NCBI GenBank assembly: GCA_964020155.1
Contig: OZ026561.1
Span: 2,333,047 to 2,397,046 of the forward strand
DNA length: 64,000 bases
Origin: Chondrilla cf. caribensis
Taxonomy: Eukaryota; Porifera; Demospongiae; Chondrillida; Chondrillidae
Direction of reading: 5' to 3'
Of this stretch, positions 48,840-61,809 are shown piece by piece. The position numbers and the translations under genes were made by a program. Under the pieces are notes generated by a model. The model searched no databases and was not told the origin of the DNA. It was given only the letters and a program-made list of their open reading frames with translations. How positions within the stretch are numbered: position 1 is the first letter of the stretch; each line of letters opens with the position of its first letter.

Positions 48840-49440
48840 GATCAATTATCGCCCCACTAGTCTATGCATCAGCAATACTGATACACAATGTCACAAATGG
48901 TAAACACACAATCAGCACACAATTAATATATTGTTGTGTTTTCAGAAGGGCAAAGAATCAAGAACAATTTTAACATGAATCAATTGATCGATCATTCAGG
49001 TTGAAGACTTCCTGGTTCGGGCTAGGTTGGATAATAGTTACTCAGCCCATTTGGTTCTTTTGACAGCGCTTTTAGGCACATAAGGGTTTGTCCATTCTTC
49101 TAAATCAGTAATATAAGCTCAGAGAAACAATTGCTGTCATCATCATCCCCACCCTCTTTTTGCTAGGTATTAGAGAGTTGATGAGCACTCAGTTATTGTT
49201 AACTTGCCTCTGATTAAAGATTTTACTGTTTTCAGCTCCTAAATAAATCTTTCCTCGCAAGATTCTCGTCTGCAATTCATAACGCTAATGTACTTTCAAT
49301 CGTTTTGACAGGATGCATATTTGTTATACCCCACCTTTGCTGGGTACAGCGGGGATATACTTGAGTGTCAGTAAGTGATAACCTCAGGCTTCACCCTCGG
49401 TATATCGGTTCCTGGCACTCAGATATATCCGCAATACATA
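48840..49440. other. No gene seen
   Basis: Unique-looking, AT-rich, no long ORF. Confidence 0.4.
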
Positions 49441-49441
49441 T

Positions 49442-49644
49442 TACAGTGGAACCTCTATTAAAGGACTCTCCCAATAAAGGACACCATAGAAATACCTCCC
49501 TACAAAGGACACGTTCTTGGGGCCCCAAAAATGAACTTTCCTATAGTGCTAATACATTTTTTTACCTCTGAAGAGTGGACAACCTCTGTACAGTGGACAA
49601 ATTAGCCGGTCCCAATATGTCCTTTATAGAGAGGTTCCACTGTA
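49442..49644. mobile_element. Pogo/Tigger-type MITE
   Basis: Ends are CAGTGGAACCTCTATTAAAG and its inverse (TAGAGAGGTTCCACTG), each flanked by TA, in a 203-bp unit with no ORF. CAGTGGAACCTCT-type ends with TA target sites are typical of pogo-family elements. Confidence 0.85.
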
Positions 49645-49684
49645 TCATAGATACTCGAACTTATAAGGTCGAGTATCTATGATT
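49644..49684. repeat. Hairpin, 15-bp arms
   Basis: ATCATAGATACTCGA / TCGAGTATCTATGAT around a 10-base loop, directly after the pogo-type MITE. Confidence 0.8.
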
Positions 49685-49727
49685 TTATACACTAGAACAG
49701 TAGTCAGTACGTAGGCACCTCACCCTA

Positions 49728-49850
49728 CTATAATGCAAGGATTCTCTGGTTGTTTGTTCGCGAACTCCTCCGTCAGTTCGCACGCGATCGGCGTCAAATT
49801 CTCCAGTCCTCCTCAGCGGCACCCATGGAGTGTCCTAAGGGGGTTGGCGT
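49728..49850. repeat. Dispersed repeat 'ACTATAATGCAAGGATTCTC', copy 2
   Basis: Matches the complement of 11,094-11,212. This copy is richer in CG sites (TTCGCGAACTC, CACGCGATCGG) where the other has TA or CA, as expected if the other decayed at CpG. Confidence 0.65.
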
Positions 49851-50204
49851 TTCGTGTTAGGCCTTTCTTCTAGAATTCGAACGAAACCGTACTATCCGAT
49901 CCGCCGTACTTTACCGCCGTACCCCATTTTTATGACACGTTCACGGACGAATACGCCCGTAGGGCGGGTAATTCAGTAATGATAATGTTTCCTTGCAATA
50001 AACCACCAACGGTGTTAAAAATGTATATACAACATGTAGCCAATTAATTTGAAACTTTACATATACACTTGGCCAGTATATACGTACAGCATATACTGTG
50101 AATTAGAAAAAGGGCATATCAAATCCTTGGAATGATGCTGTAAATTTATCCATATTATGCATCTGTATAATACATCTTAGATGATGCTTATGTATGGGTT
50201 ATAC

Positions 50205-50290
50205 AATGTGATTGGAAGGTTTAGGGATTTAAACACCTAAGGACAGAGCCCGAATGTGTTAATCACTAAGCTTCCGTTCCCATTGTATAA
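50205..50290 (-). mobile_element. Weak tRNA-like sequence
   Basis: The minus strand reads GGAAGCTTAGTGATTAACAC ... GGTGTTTAAATCC ... CCTTCC. This has an A-box-like AGCTTAGTGATTAAC, a degenerate B box, and complementary GGAAG/CTTCC ends. It may be an old tRNA-derived SINE. The evidence is weak. Confidence 0.3.
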
Positions 50291-50654
50291 CTATGTTTTA
50301 CCATGATGCAAGACATCTGAAGGCACAGCCTGATGATGTAGGTTACTTGTTTTGATTGCCTCTCTTCATTTAACTTGTTCTTTCTCTCAAGTTTTGTGGT
50401 TAAATCGACTCTTAACTGTCCAGATGTAGTTTCAAGATTGTTAGCTTTACGAATGGTCCAGATTGCATTGTCTTAAGAGCCAAGTTGCTTCGTACATAAG
50501 CTGTCAGTCTTGATCTACTAGATATCTGGCCCAAATGTCTCTATATAGTAATAATAATAATAATACTAATATTCATGCTAAGCAAATTAGTTACATAATT
50601 ATTATTATTAACACAATATAACAACCACACATGCACGAACAGTACAAACACACA

Positions 50655-50718
<64 letters not shown>

Positions 50719-50735
50719 ACACACACACAATCACA
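50655..50735. repeat. (CA)n microsatellite
   Basis: About 60 bp of CA with two ATCACACACACA interruptions. Confidence 0.9.
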
Positions 50736-50884
50736 CACACAAGCATAGGTGCCTGATAGAATAGCTCAGCACATACAGTGTGCTGAATTCTGTCTGTCCC
50801 ATGTTGCATTAACTGCGCATTGGTCACAGTGGTAACAACAACAGTTGATGTATGCGTCTGTCTATGCATATGATTCTTGTCAGT

Positions 50885-51000
50885 AGCATTTCATTGGTTG
50901 ATGGTCATGCGCTCAGGTGTGAACTAATCGCTACTTGTGCTAGACCTTCCATTCCCTTTTCCGCCCCTCGGTGCCTCTTAGGGACGGTCTAGCTAGCTAG
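50885..51000. mobile_element. Relative of the 14.2-14.35-kb element arm
   Basis: TTTCATTGGTTGATGG, CAGGTGTGAA, TTGTGCTAGACC and a closing GGTCTAGC follow the same order as 14,240-14,340. The centre is CG-rich and partly palindromic. Confidence 0.55.
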
Positions 51001-51001
51001 A

Positions 51002-51040
51002 CCATAGATACTACAACCCTACAGGTTGTAGTATCTATGG
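51002..51040. repeat. Hairpin, perfect 17-bp arms
   Basis: CCATAGATACTACAACC / GGTTGTAGTATCTATGG with a 5-base loop. It shares CATAGATACT with the hairpin at 49,644 and with a single site at 15,050. A 64-codon basic ORF starts inside it (51,037), which I do not accept as a gene. Confidence 0.85.
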
Positions 51041-51239
51041 CTAGACTAAAACTGTCCCCCCCATCATACCGGAAATGTAGGCGGACAGTCGCCAAATCAC
51101 GAGCTGCTAAAGCTCGCCCAAAAATTTGTTGCGGAATTTGGCATCAAGGCTACAGGAGGAGAAGGGAACGTGTACCGCTCTCTCTTGAGATTCAATTAGA
51201 CGGTAAGTTCGAGTATATTTTTTTATTATAAATAACTCG

Positions 51240-52385
<1,146 letters not shown>

Positions 52386-52389
52386 GTGA

Positions 52390-53090
52390 TTCAAGTGAGA
52401 TTTATTTTACAAAGCTATCTCAATGTATAGAAATCACATTCAATTTTCATAATGGTACTTTTAGCATAAAACTACACATACTATGGGCATACCCCTACCC
52501 TTATTCAGGGACGAGTATATAGATGCCGGAAAAGTTTGTATTTATAATATTATTATACTGTCAACATGTCATTGGAAGCATAATAAGAAAGAATAGGGTC
52601 ACATAAGTAGCTAATGTTGGAATTTATCACTTGGATTAAGCCCACCAATGATTCTTGATAGCAGTTGCACACAAAATGTAGCAGCATTGTGTGCATTTCA
52701 TCAAATCCACAGATAATAGTTAAAATTAATATTCACCAGTGCTTTTACATGTTGATGATCTTCACAAGACACTCTCGATTGTGGCAACATTCCGCATGAC
52801 TTCAACAATGTCAACTGTACTGATTGAATTCGTATGTATATTGTTCATGTGCATAATCTCTAATTGCTCTGTGTTAATGATTATCATGTTTCTGTATTGT
52901 TTACTATCATCCCATATTGTTTATTCCATCTATCCTTGTTTTTTCTCTTACTCTTTTGGTGTTTTTTTGTGCATCTTTATCTTGTCGCCTTTACCTCGCC
53001 AGGTCAGTTTTTTTGTCCATGTGTAATGCAGTTTATTCTGTTTTTCCATGATCATGCACTTTCACTGAGTTAATCCTGTGTCCTAGGCTT
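52390..53090. other. No supported gene
   Basis: A plus-strand ORF at 52,739-53,026 is hydrophobic because the DNA is T-rich. It has no start context or family and is not called. Confidence 0.35.
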
Positions 53091-53094
53091 TTGT

Positions 53095-53850
53095 ATACAC
53101 TATGACATAAAGTGACATCACGATGACGATGTTGTTAACAAAATCATTATTCAACATAAAGTCCGAGTATTTGCGAGGTTCTGAACTTTGTTCACAGCTA
53201 GTAATAAATGCCGTCGTATCAAACCTCGATTAGGTCTAAGCGCATTGTGTTTGGTATCAATGCGATCACTAAAAGACAGGCATTAGCAAGATAATTGTTT
53301 CCGTTCGTTAGGGGAGTCCGATCGAGGTCGCCCATGTTCTTAATTGGTCGAAGGTGTCTCAATGAAATTTTTGTGATGAACTTAGTCCAATATGTCGAAT
53401 TTGTGTCAGGTGCAGCAAACATCTGCAAGGTCAGCGCGGCAATTGGTGCTACACGTCGAATAGGGGCAATGGTGAGGTATCGGACTGAGGTTATCATTCA
53501 AGTTTAGCCCACTTACTCGCCATGCCACGATGGCTGAATTTTTTTCCTTTATCGAGTGTCCCCGGATCCGGATTTCATCTTGGGACAACATTCGTTGGCT
53601 TTGTATCACAAGAGCAATGTCTTACAATTTTCCTGCGGAACAGATTATCCCATTAATATTCTGTAAAGTCGGCGATTTGTAGTCTACGATGGGGACATCG
53701 AAATGCACAGCCATTGTGACGTCCATGTTGGCAGACATTTATTGGCTATAATTAGTAACGTAACATCACATTGACAATGTCGATGACATAATCAATATCT
53801 AAGCATTTTTTGCGAGGCTTTTGAACTTCGTTCACAACTAGTAATAATAT
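53095..53850. repeat. Two direct repeats of about 120 bp flanking 520 bp
   Basis: 53,100-53,215 and 53,745-53,850 are diverged direct copies (GTGACATCACGATGACGATG against GTAACATCACATTGACAATG, TTTGCGAGGxTxTGAACTT, GTTCACAxCTAGTAATAA). This LTR-like arrangement could be an old retroelement remnant or a simple duplication. Between them lie GTGACGTCCATGTTGGCAGA (shared with 3.85 kb) and overlapping unrecognised ORFs on both strands. Confidence 0.5.
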
Positions 53851-53851
53851 C

Positions 53852-53985
53852 GAATGCAATTATTTGGAAATCAACCTGCTGGCAAAGAAAGGAGAAAAGC
53901 GAAAAACCGGCAACTGAGGGACTCGAACCCAGGGTGCCTGGCTGAAGCCGCCATAACCACTGAGCCACCAAAGCAACCAGTCTTC
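53852..53985 (-). mobile_element. tRNA-derived SINE, copy 1
   Basis: The minus strand reads GGTGGCTCAGTGGTTATGGC (a near-perfect A box) and CTGGGTTCGAGTCCCTCAGT (B box) 30 bp later, the head of a Ser/Leu-type tRNA. After GCCGGTTTTTC the body CAGGTTGATTTCC and AATAATTGCATTC is shared with copy 2. The head lacks a convincing complete acceptor stem, so a SINE is favoured over a functional tRNA. Confidence 0.75.
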
Positions 53986-54183
53986 ACAATTCTCCTTTAA
54001 TACTCCCTGGTATTACAGCTAACTGCTGTCCCACACCAGAGAGACCACACAACTGCGTGGGTTTAATCTTTTTTTGCGCAAATTATTTTTAATTGTCTTA
54101 ATTCCTCACCCAATCAAATCATTCCAATCACATCATCCGATCCCCAAATTACAGACAATTAAATCGAAGCAGGTGTGGTAGTC

Positions 54184-54316
54184 ACGAATGCAATTATTCG
54201 GAAATCAACCTGCTGGTAAAGAAAGGATAAAGAAAAAAACTGGCAACTGAGGGACTTGAACCCAGGGTGCCTGGCTGAAGCCGCCATAACCACTGAGCCA
54301 CCAAGCCACCACCCAA
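54184..54316 (-). mobile_element. tRNA-derived SINE, copy 2
   Basis: Same head (GGTGGCTCAGTGGTTATGGC, CCTGGGTTCAAGTCCCTCAG) and same body and tail (CAGGTTGATTTCCGAATAAT) as the copy at 53,852. Same orientation, about 330 bp apart. Confidence 0.75.
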
Positions 54317-54319
54317 CAT

Positions 54320-55320
54320 AATATGATGCCACTTTCTAAAGGCCCACCGTTACTGTCTGACGAGTACGCCCAATAATTTGAGTCAGAAGTGTACGATTTT
54401 CACATTTATGCGAATCTGCGAATATTTTCCAGACTTCTGGGATATTGTAGGTTGATAGTATTTATATGAAACGACAGCTAAAACTCTGCTCTATCGTTCA
54501 ATAGAAAACCTATCTCAATTGAACAACTTACTAGAAATAAAAGGTATTAATTTTTATGTCATAAAATACACATTATGTACGTCGGTGTACTAAAAGGTGA
54601 TTAGTGTACGCTAGAAAGATTCAATTTGCGAGATTTATCTATCAAACGATTCTCCAGATGACAAGCTTTGTAGTTGTTTATATATATGTATATTATTTAT
54701 TAAAACAAAATTAATACTGTTAATAAGTCATTGAATTAAGTAAAGAAATCAAGCTTTCAAATGGTACCTCATAGCGATTGTGATTCTGGGAGTCACGGAA
54801 AATACTCTTGAAATTTGTCCTTTCAAAAGGATAAGTTTGAATAGCATGGGGCTAGGAGGGTTAAAGAATATACAGTAATGTTTTCTCTATATGCACATGC
54901 AGTCTACGCACCATAGTAGCCTGGAGTACTTCCGAAAGAGAGATTACATTCAGTAAGTGTGTATGTGCAGTTAAACAAGTAAAAATAAAATTGAAGGACA
55001 CAGATAATATAATGCCACATGGAAATGATTTGATAATTAAAGGACACTGACTGTACGTGCAGTGGTGTATTGCCTATAGTCTTGGTGCAAATCCCTTTAC
55101 AAGACAAAGTTAGCATAATATTGTATTTACATGAGTGTCAATATTTGCACAACTATAAATGTAACATACATATTATGTTAGAGAAATGATGGGTTCTCTA
55201 CTCTTCTGCTTTCAATATGTCCATTATATTGGAGTTAGTTCAGAATGTATATGGCCGTAATACATATTCATGAGTACAAAACTATTCTTAACATATCAAT
55301 TATTTGTATCTGTACTGTCA
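54320..55320. other. No gene seen
   Basis: AT-rich. Upstream exons of the sulfotransferase gene may lie here or further left, but none could be recognised. Confidence 0.35.
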
Positions 55321-55324
55321 AAAG

Positions 55325-55784
55325 TGATGAACACTTTGCCCCAGCATCCCACCTATGCAACCCTTGTCAATTGGACTTTGATTACTATGGAAACTTTCAG
55401 ACTCTTACTGAAGACATTCACACTGTATTGGACCGAATAGGAGCACCAAGATGGTTGCTTCCCAAATTGAAGGAACATTCTACATTGTCAACTGAAGACT
55501 TGATGGACCTTTACTTTGGTGACATGTCTGAAGAAGAACGGTTGTCCCTGAGACGTAGCCTTGAAGATAAAACTGGCTACAATTTTGAAGGAGCTCCTAC
55601 TGAAAGGTTTGCAAAATTCTCACCATGTAGTGAACTCATGCAGTACATTCATAACCAGTTCACTGCACCACCAGTATTCTTCCACTGCATAACATCACTG
55701 TCTTCCTTACATACACATGTAAATAAGTATGAGTACCTCTACAATACATTAGTATCCCTATTTTCCATGACCTTGTTTGTATGA
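55325..55784 (+). CDS. HNK-1-type carbohydrate sulfotransferase, C-terminal exon
   Basis: The exon follows a TGTCAAAAG acceptor and reads DEHFAPASHLCNPCQLDFDY, then YGNFQTLTEDIHTVLDRIGA. It goes on through EERLSLRRSLEDKTGYNFEG and stays open to 55,784, with a possible GTAAAT donor at 55,719. The HFAP...LCxPC...DYxGxxxTLxED pattern is the conserved C-terminal block of Golgi sulfotransferases that act on chondroitin, dermatan or HNK-1 glycans (CHST8-14 group). The PAPS-binding motifs should lie in upstream exons that I could not find. It may be a partial gene or an orphan exon. The substrate cannot be told from this block. Confidence 0.65.
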
Positions 55785-55810
55785 TCAATGAATTACCGTT
55801 TTCATTTTAG

Positions 55811-55922
55811 TGTCAGTCATGACTTGTTGAGAGGAGTATTTGAGCGCATAGGGGGTGATGTGGATCTTTACTATTCCCTTTTTCCAGGATCCAAGAGAGC
55901 GGACAAGGTGTACACATCTTAA
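55811..55922 (+). CDS. Possible terminal exon next to the sulfotransferase exon
   Basis: A good acceptor (TTCATTTTAG) precedes an open frame, SHDLLRGVFERIGGDVDLYY followed by SLFPGSKRADKVYTS, ending at TAA. It requires an incoming phase of 2, which the GTAAAT donor at 55,719 does not give, so the join is unsolved. Family unrecognised. Confidence 0.35.
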
Positions 55923-55924
55923 AT

Positions 55925-57805
55925 CCATGTAACCATGTCACATGTAGAGTACCATGTCACCTGCATGTAACACTCCACTTAATATTATGTACATGCACAC
56001 ATCTATAATAGTACAGCCAACTTAGTATTATGACTCAATGTGTTGTACTTTCTTATACTCAATCTCAACTGATCGATAATAAACATGGTAAACTACACAG
56101 ACTACAATACAGACTGACCATTCCATTTACTATAACAACTAACATTTGATTAGTGTCTGACACTATTTCAGTGATATCCTGGGGTAAATCCCACACAAGT
56201 TGTACATACTCGCACAAGTACACTATACAAAGAGACTCTATAACTTCCTACAATGGTGGGCGACGGTCATCTGATCAACCTTAATACTTTCCCTTTAAAC
56301 CACATGGATACTAAATTTCCACTGTAGAATACTGGTATATACATATAATATATATGCATATTGGATCCAGGTATAATAGTGACGAAGATTATCAATCAAT
56401 ATACTGTCTATCAATACAACACTCCAATTCTATGACTAGAGAATTCCATTGAACTTATGCAATGAAATGGACGATGAATATTAAAACAAGGACTGAATAA
56501 TAGACAAGAGTAGTGTAGTGTGCTCACTGACAGTAGTAGCAATATATTATTACAGATTGTGAGAATAGTTCTGAGAAACACATTTGCTTCAGTTTGGGCC
56601 TGTCTGAAGGTACAGTCATCGTAAAGCTCAATCTTCACTCCCCTACTCTTCCTATAATCTTGATGTCTGCCAAGTATGAAACAGTTTGTCACCAAGTAGT
56701 AGATCAGCAGTAAATATTTTGATGGTATGATGAATTAATCAGAGTCTGAGAAGAATTCAAGATCAGTTCAACTAACCATTGAGTAGAAATGGCATTGATT
56801 TTCAAAAGAGCAGATTCTAGGCACATCCTTACTATGTACAATGAAAACGCACAAAATGTTTGGGTATACATTCACAACATATTATATACAGCACAGCAAT
56901 TACCTATTAGGCACAAAAAACATAAGTATGTAGGATATTTTTGAGATTTTTGATATCAGTATTCTGAAATCATGAACTTCGATAAAATTAATGATCATGA
57001 AGCATTTTCAAGCATAAACAGTCATTATTCAAACATGCAATATGTATATGAAGTCAAAGTAAGGCAGAATAAAATACAACCCAAGATGTGTAGTGGTGAA
57101 ATTTCATTAAATTTGGTGCATACTGTTTTATCGCAATAATATTTTGTCTGAAGATCTATATAATATAAGATAAATCACATGTATACTGTAGTATGAGTAG
57201 TGCACTAGAGTCCGAATATTACATCATTGTTTACTTTTGGGTCCATTTTTTGTATTTTGTATGACTGAAAAAATGGCCGATCTGAAGGGACGGTAAATAA
57301 CGAAATATCGTTCATTTGTATACCTTTTTCAGTACCAGTCAAGGAGTGTTTCGAGGGGATTGTTATTTTATAGAGGTTTTTTGGCCTGTTGGGACAGAAA
57401 AATCCATACCGGATGGTGGGATAGCAGAATTCCATATTAGGCAGGCACTTTTAATGCTGTACAAGTTGCTGTTACATACATGGTTTCCCATTCCCATTTC
57501 CAATTGGCCAGCCCAGAATGAAAACCAGATTGTGATCTGAGGAATTTTTTCCCAGTTAGGGGACAAAGTAGTTGGTGGAATAGAACTTCAAGTACCAGTC
57601 AATAACTATACTGCATTAATTCAGATGACATTATGATACAGTATATTCAATATTATACATAACAATGAATTCATGTGTTAATAATTATAATAATCTTATA
57701 TACTTGTCAGCCATATACACTATATCAATTATATATTCATGTGATAGTTATTTATCTTGTGCTATTTAATTTAATTAATGTACACATCATGATAAAATGG
57801 GGTAT
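55925..57805. other. No supported gene
   Basis: AT-rich sequence. Overlapping ORFs on both strands at 57,200-57,570 have no recognisable family. It includes the convergent 3' flanks of the sulfotransferase exon(s) and METTL4. Confidence 0.4.
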
Positions 57806-57808
57806 CAG

Positions 57809-58951
<1,143 letters not shown>

Positions 58952-59212
58952 CTGTGAAATGGTTGAAATAACAGTCATACATTACAACTGCAGACCTCAT
59001 TGAAAGAATATGTGTTTCACAATAACCACACATAAATAATAATTATATATGTACGTATATTGAAAGTAGGATATATAGTTACAACACCAGAAACTACACA
59101 AGTATAATATGTATATATAACATATATACAATGTGAACAAGTAAGGGAAATATGCCTAATACCAGACAGTTAGTCTCTTGTCTTATTATTTGCAAGAAAC
59201 CATTCTTCATAG

Positions 59213-59640
59213 TTGGCCTTGTTGAGGCTATTGAAGGAGAAAGGTGGTGAGTCTCGATGTTTAGATGTTGCTGACAAGGGCAAGAGAAGACTCATGATGA
59301 TGATCAGAGGTGGGACAACCCCACTCAGGATTGAGTGCGGAAGATGGAGGGGCTTGGGAGAGAGGAGAAGACATGTGGTGAATGTGATTTGGGGAGGGTT
59401 GAAGATGTGCAACATTGACTGCTGGAGTGCAAGAGATGGAAAGACAAACGGGCAGACCTTATTCAGTCACTGTCAAAGATATCATTAGATTTTGATTTGA
59501 TGACCAATGATGAAAAGATATTTACGATTCTGGACCAAGGATCCAAGTATCTCCCAATACTTAAAATTATCTCAAAGATATGGATTGCACATTTCAATTG
59601 ACTCCAGGCAAAATAATGACTTATAATGTTCTGTGTTGAT
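59213..59640 (+). pseudogene. Non-LTR retroelement 3' coding remnant
   Basis: RGGTTPLRIECGRWRGLGER resembles the conserved stretch (L/T)PLxxExGRYxGL(P/E)R found after the reverse transcriptase in CR1/L2-like elements. It is followed in another frame by DLIQSLSKISLDFDLMTNDE and KIFTILDQGSKYLPIL, like the acidic helical end of such proteins. Frame changes show decay. Short and isolated, so identification is moderate. Confidence 0.45.
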
Positions 59641-59819
59641 CTGATTTTCTTTATGATATGATGTGTGTTTCATTGGACAGCCTGTCCTAGTGGTATGCAT
59701 GTGGCACATTAATGATTGATTGATATTTATATACCTAGCCCATATGTCCAGTCCTCGCATACCAGGTAATATACATTCTGCTGTTTGGGGGGGATATCAA
59801 TTATTTGAAGTGTACATAC

Positions 59820-60060
59820 ATTACAATATTATAATAAACAAAGAAAGAAAAAATAAAGAAAGAAAGAAAAGTAATAATGATTAGTGTTGTTTGTGCCTAG
59901 GACACAGGATCGATAATTTGGGTACAGAAATATTAAATCCTGACATGGCTTAATATTACATTAAATGTGTACAATAATAATAACGAAAATGGCAATTAAG
60001 TTCTTAGTTTAACTGAAGGTAAATGGAGTCTGATGGGGAGATAAGCTATGGGATCTTCAG
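59820..60060. other. AT-rich spacer with short A-rich tract
   Basis: AAAGAAAGAAAAAATAAAGA-type simple sequence near 59,840-59,870, otherwise no feature. Confidence 0.5.
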
Positions 60061-61806
60061 AAGGGCTCAGTCTTCATCCCATGTCGAGTTGGATCTCGCC
60101 CAGAAAATGTTCTGAATGCAAGTGATCACGGTCTTAGCAGCCTTTTCGAGGATCTTTTGGGCTAGCTTGTTATTGTGGGATACCACTTGAACAGCATCCC
60201 TAGTGGTCCTCGGGTAGTGGCCAAGAGTGCCAATCTCCAAAGTATGGTACGTGACTCTAAGTTTGGGATGGCTAGCTTGCATGTCCCCTAATGATGTGCT
60301 CGTACTTCTCCGACTTCTTGAGCTTCACTTTCTACAGTCCTTTCACAGAGTTTTGCGGGACTGTTAATTCTAAAATCTTCACCAATGCATTGGAGATGAT
60401 CAGAAGGTCGGGTCTCAGAAGGGTGGAGGAGAGCCATAACGGTACAGTTCATGGTGGGTTGTCCATGACTGTCCAACCAGGTGAGTCAGCATAGGCTTGA
60501 TGGTGGATGCTTTGAGAGGCAAGGGCTGCCTTGATCCCAGAGACTATGGCTAATAGTGTGGAGTCATGTCTTCGTGTGTATCCTTGCTGAAGGGCTAATG
60601 GACAACTACTGAGGATGCGGTTAGTGGTCGGATTAAGAGAACTGCAGAGGGAGCACTTACTCTCCGTGATAATTCTCCAGCTTCTTGGATTTATAAGGAT
60701 AGTTGGCCTGATGGTAGACCAGAGTTTCTCCTCTTTCTCAAGGTTGCTGCTGTCCGCAATCCTATTCTGGACTGTAAGAGTTGAAATGTGTGCATCAATC
60801 TCTTCCCCAGCAAATGGTGCGGATGTAAGTTGAGGCAGCTTTTGGAATGTCGTGCAGGCGAGGGACTAAGCTACGAGCTGCTTCTAGGGCTGTGTGAGAC
60901 AGCTGTGGGATGCCCGGTGGTCCTTTGGTTACATTGGAAAGGACAGTTGATGCCAGTTCCTGAAAAAAGGGGGGCATCAGTGTGAATCACTGAGGCTAAG
61001 ACCTGGACCTTGGCCTTGGCATATGGTGTTTAATTTGAGGGACATTTAGGATGTCAGGGAGGTAAATAGGAACCAGTGTGCAGCATCTGGGAAGGTTGAG
61101 CCATGACTTGATATACCGGGTAGCTCTTCTTTGGATATTAAGGAGGGTGGTTTGGTTGATCGCATTAACAGAGAGAACAAATCTCAAAGACAGGACTACA
61201 TAGGTAGTGCTTATATATCCACAACTTATACTCACCACGGATAGGTCTCTTGTCGATTAAACTGAGGGCGGAGTTAACTTTTGATACCAAGTCGGAGTTA
61301 GCTTTCTTTTTTGCTTGTAAACTTGAAACAGCAATGGTGCTACCGAGGAATTTGGGAGGTTTGTCACAAAGGTTGGTTGTTTTGCTTACATCAATGTTGA
61401 AAGCCTTCTTGATGACGCTCCCTTTACATAGAGCAAGTGAGAAACATTTGTCAGGGCGAATAGTCAGTCCAAGATCATCGCATTTATGATCAAGTTCTGA
61501 TAGAGCAGATTGGCGTTCGGTGGACTTGCTAGAGAGGATAGTTGAGTCATTGGTAAAACTTTTAGCTTTATGTGGCTGGGAGAGACAGTAGGGTGGTATC
61601 CGGCTCTTTGGGAGTGTACTGAGGCAGAGGGTGGTGGAGTGGAAGAAATTTCTGGCCGTTACCCTTGGCGTACTTCCAGATACAGGTATTGAGGTCAACC
61701 CTTTCGAATGTGTCTTTGTTGTACTGGACCTCAGAGAGTCCATTTGGGACGTGGTCAACAACTTTGCATAGGTACCAGCCGAGAGGTTCAGGAGATTGGG
61801 GCTCAT
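60060..61806 (-). pseudogene. LINE remnant B: reverse transcriptase end and C-terminal region
   Basis: On the minus strand LGLTIRPDKCFSLALCKGSV and KPPKFLGSTI are the region after the catalytic block. SLIDKRPIRGEYKLWIYKHY follows, then RRATRYIKSWLNLPRCC near 61,120. The element ends with RVTYHTLEIGTLGHYPRTTR and KILEKAAKTVITCIQNIFWA near 60,080-60,280. This order belongs to a LINE class common in corals and sponges. Several stops and frame changes are present. Together with 63,125-63,740 it forms one element interrupted by the hAT copy. Confidence 0.8.
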
Positions 61807-61809
61807 TCC

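Noticed and set aside
51037..51231. 64-codon basic ORF starting in a hairpin, with a GTAAGT donor after it
   Set aside because: The start codon lies in a palindrome, no downstream exon was recognised, and another frame is equally open in part.
53219..53509. Overlapping sense and antisense ORFs of 70-92 codons
   Set aside because: Same segment open on both strands and no recognisable domain; reported only as the centre of the direct-repeat pair.
53907..53979. Functional tRNA-Ser/Leu gene on the minus strand
   Set aside because: Good A and B boxes, but no convincing complete acceptor stem, and a second copy shares the non-tRNA body, so a SINE is favoured.
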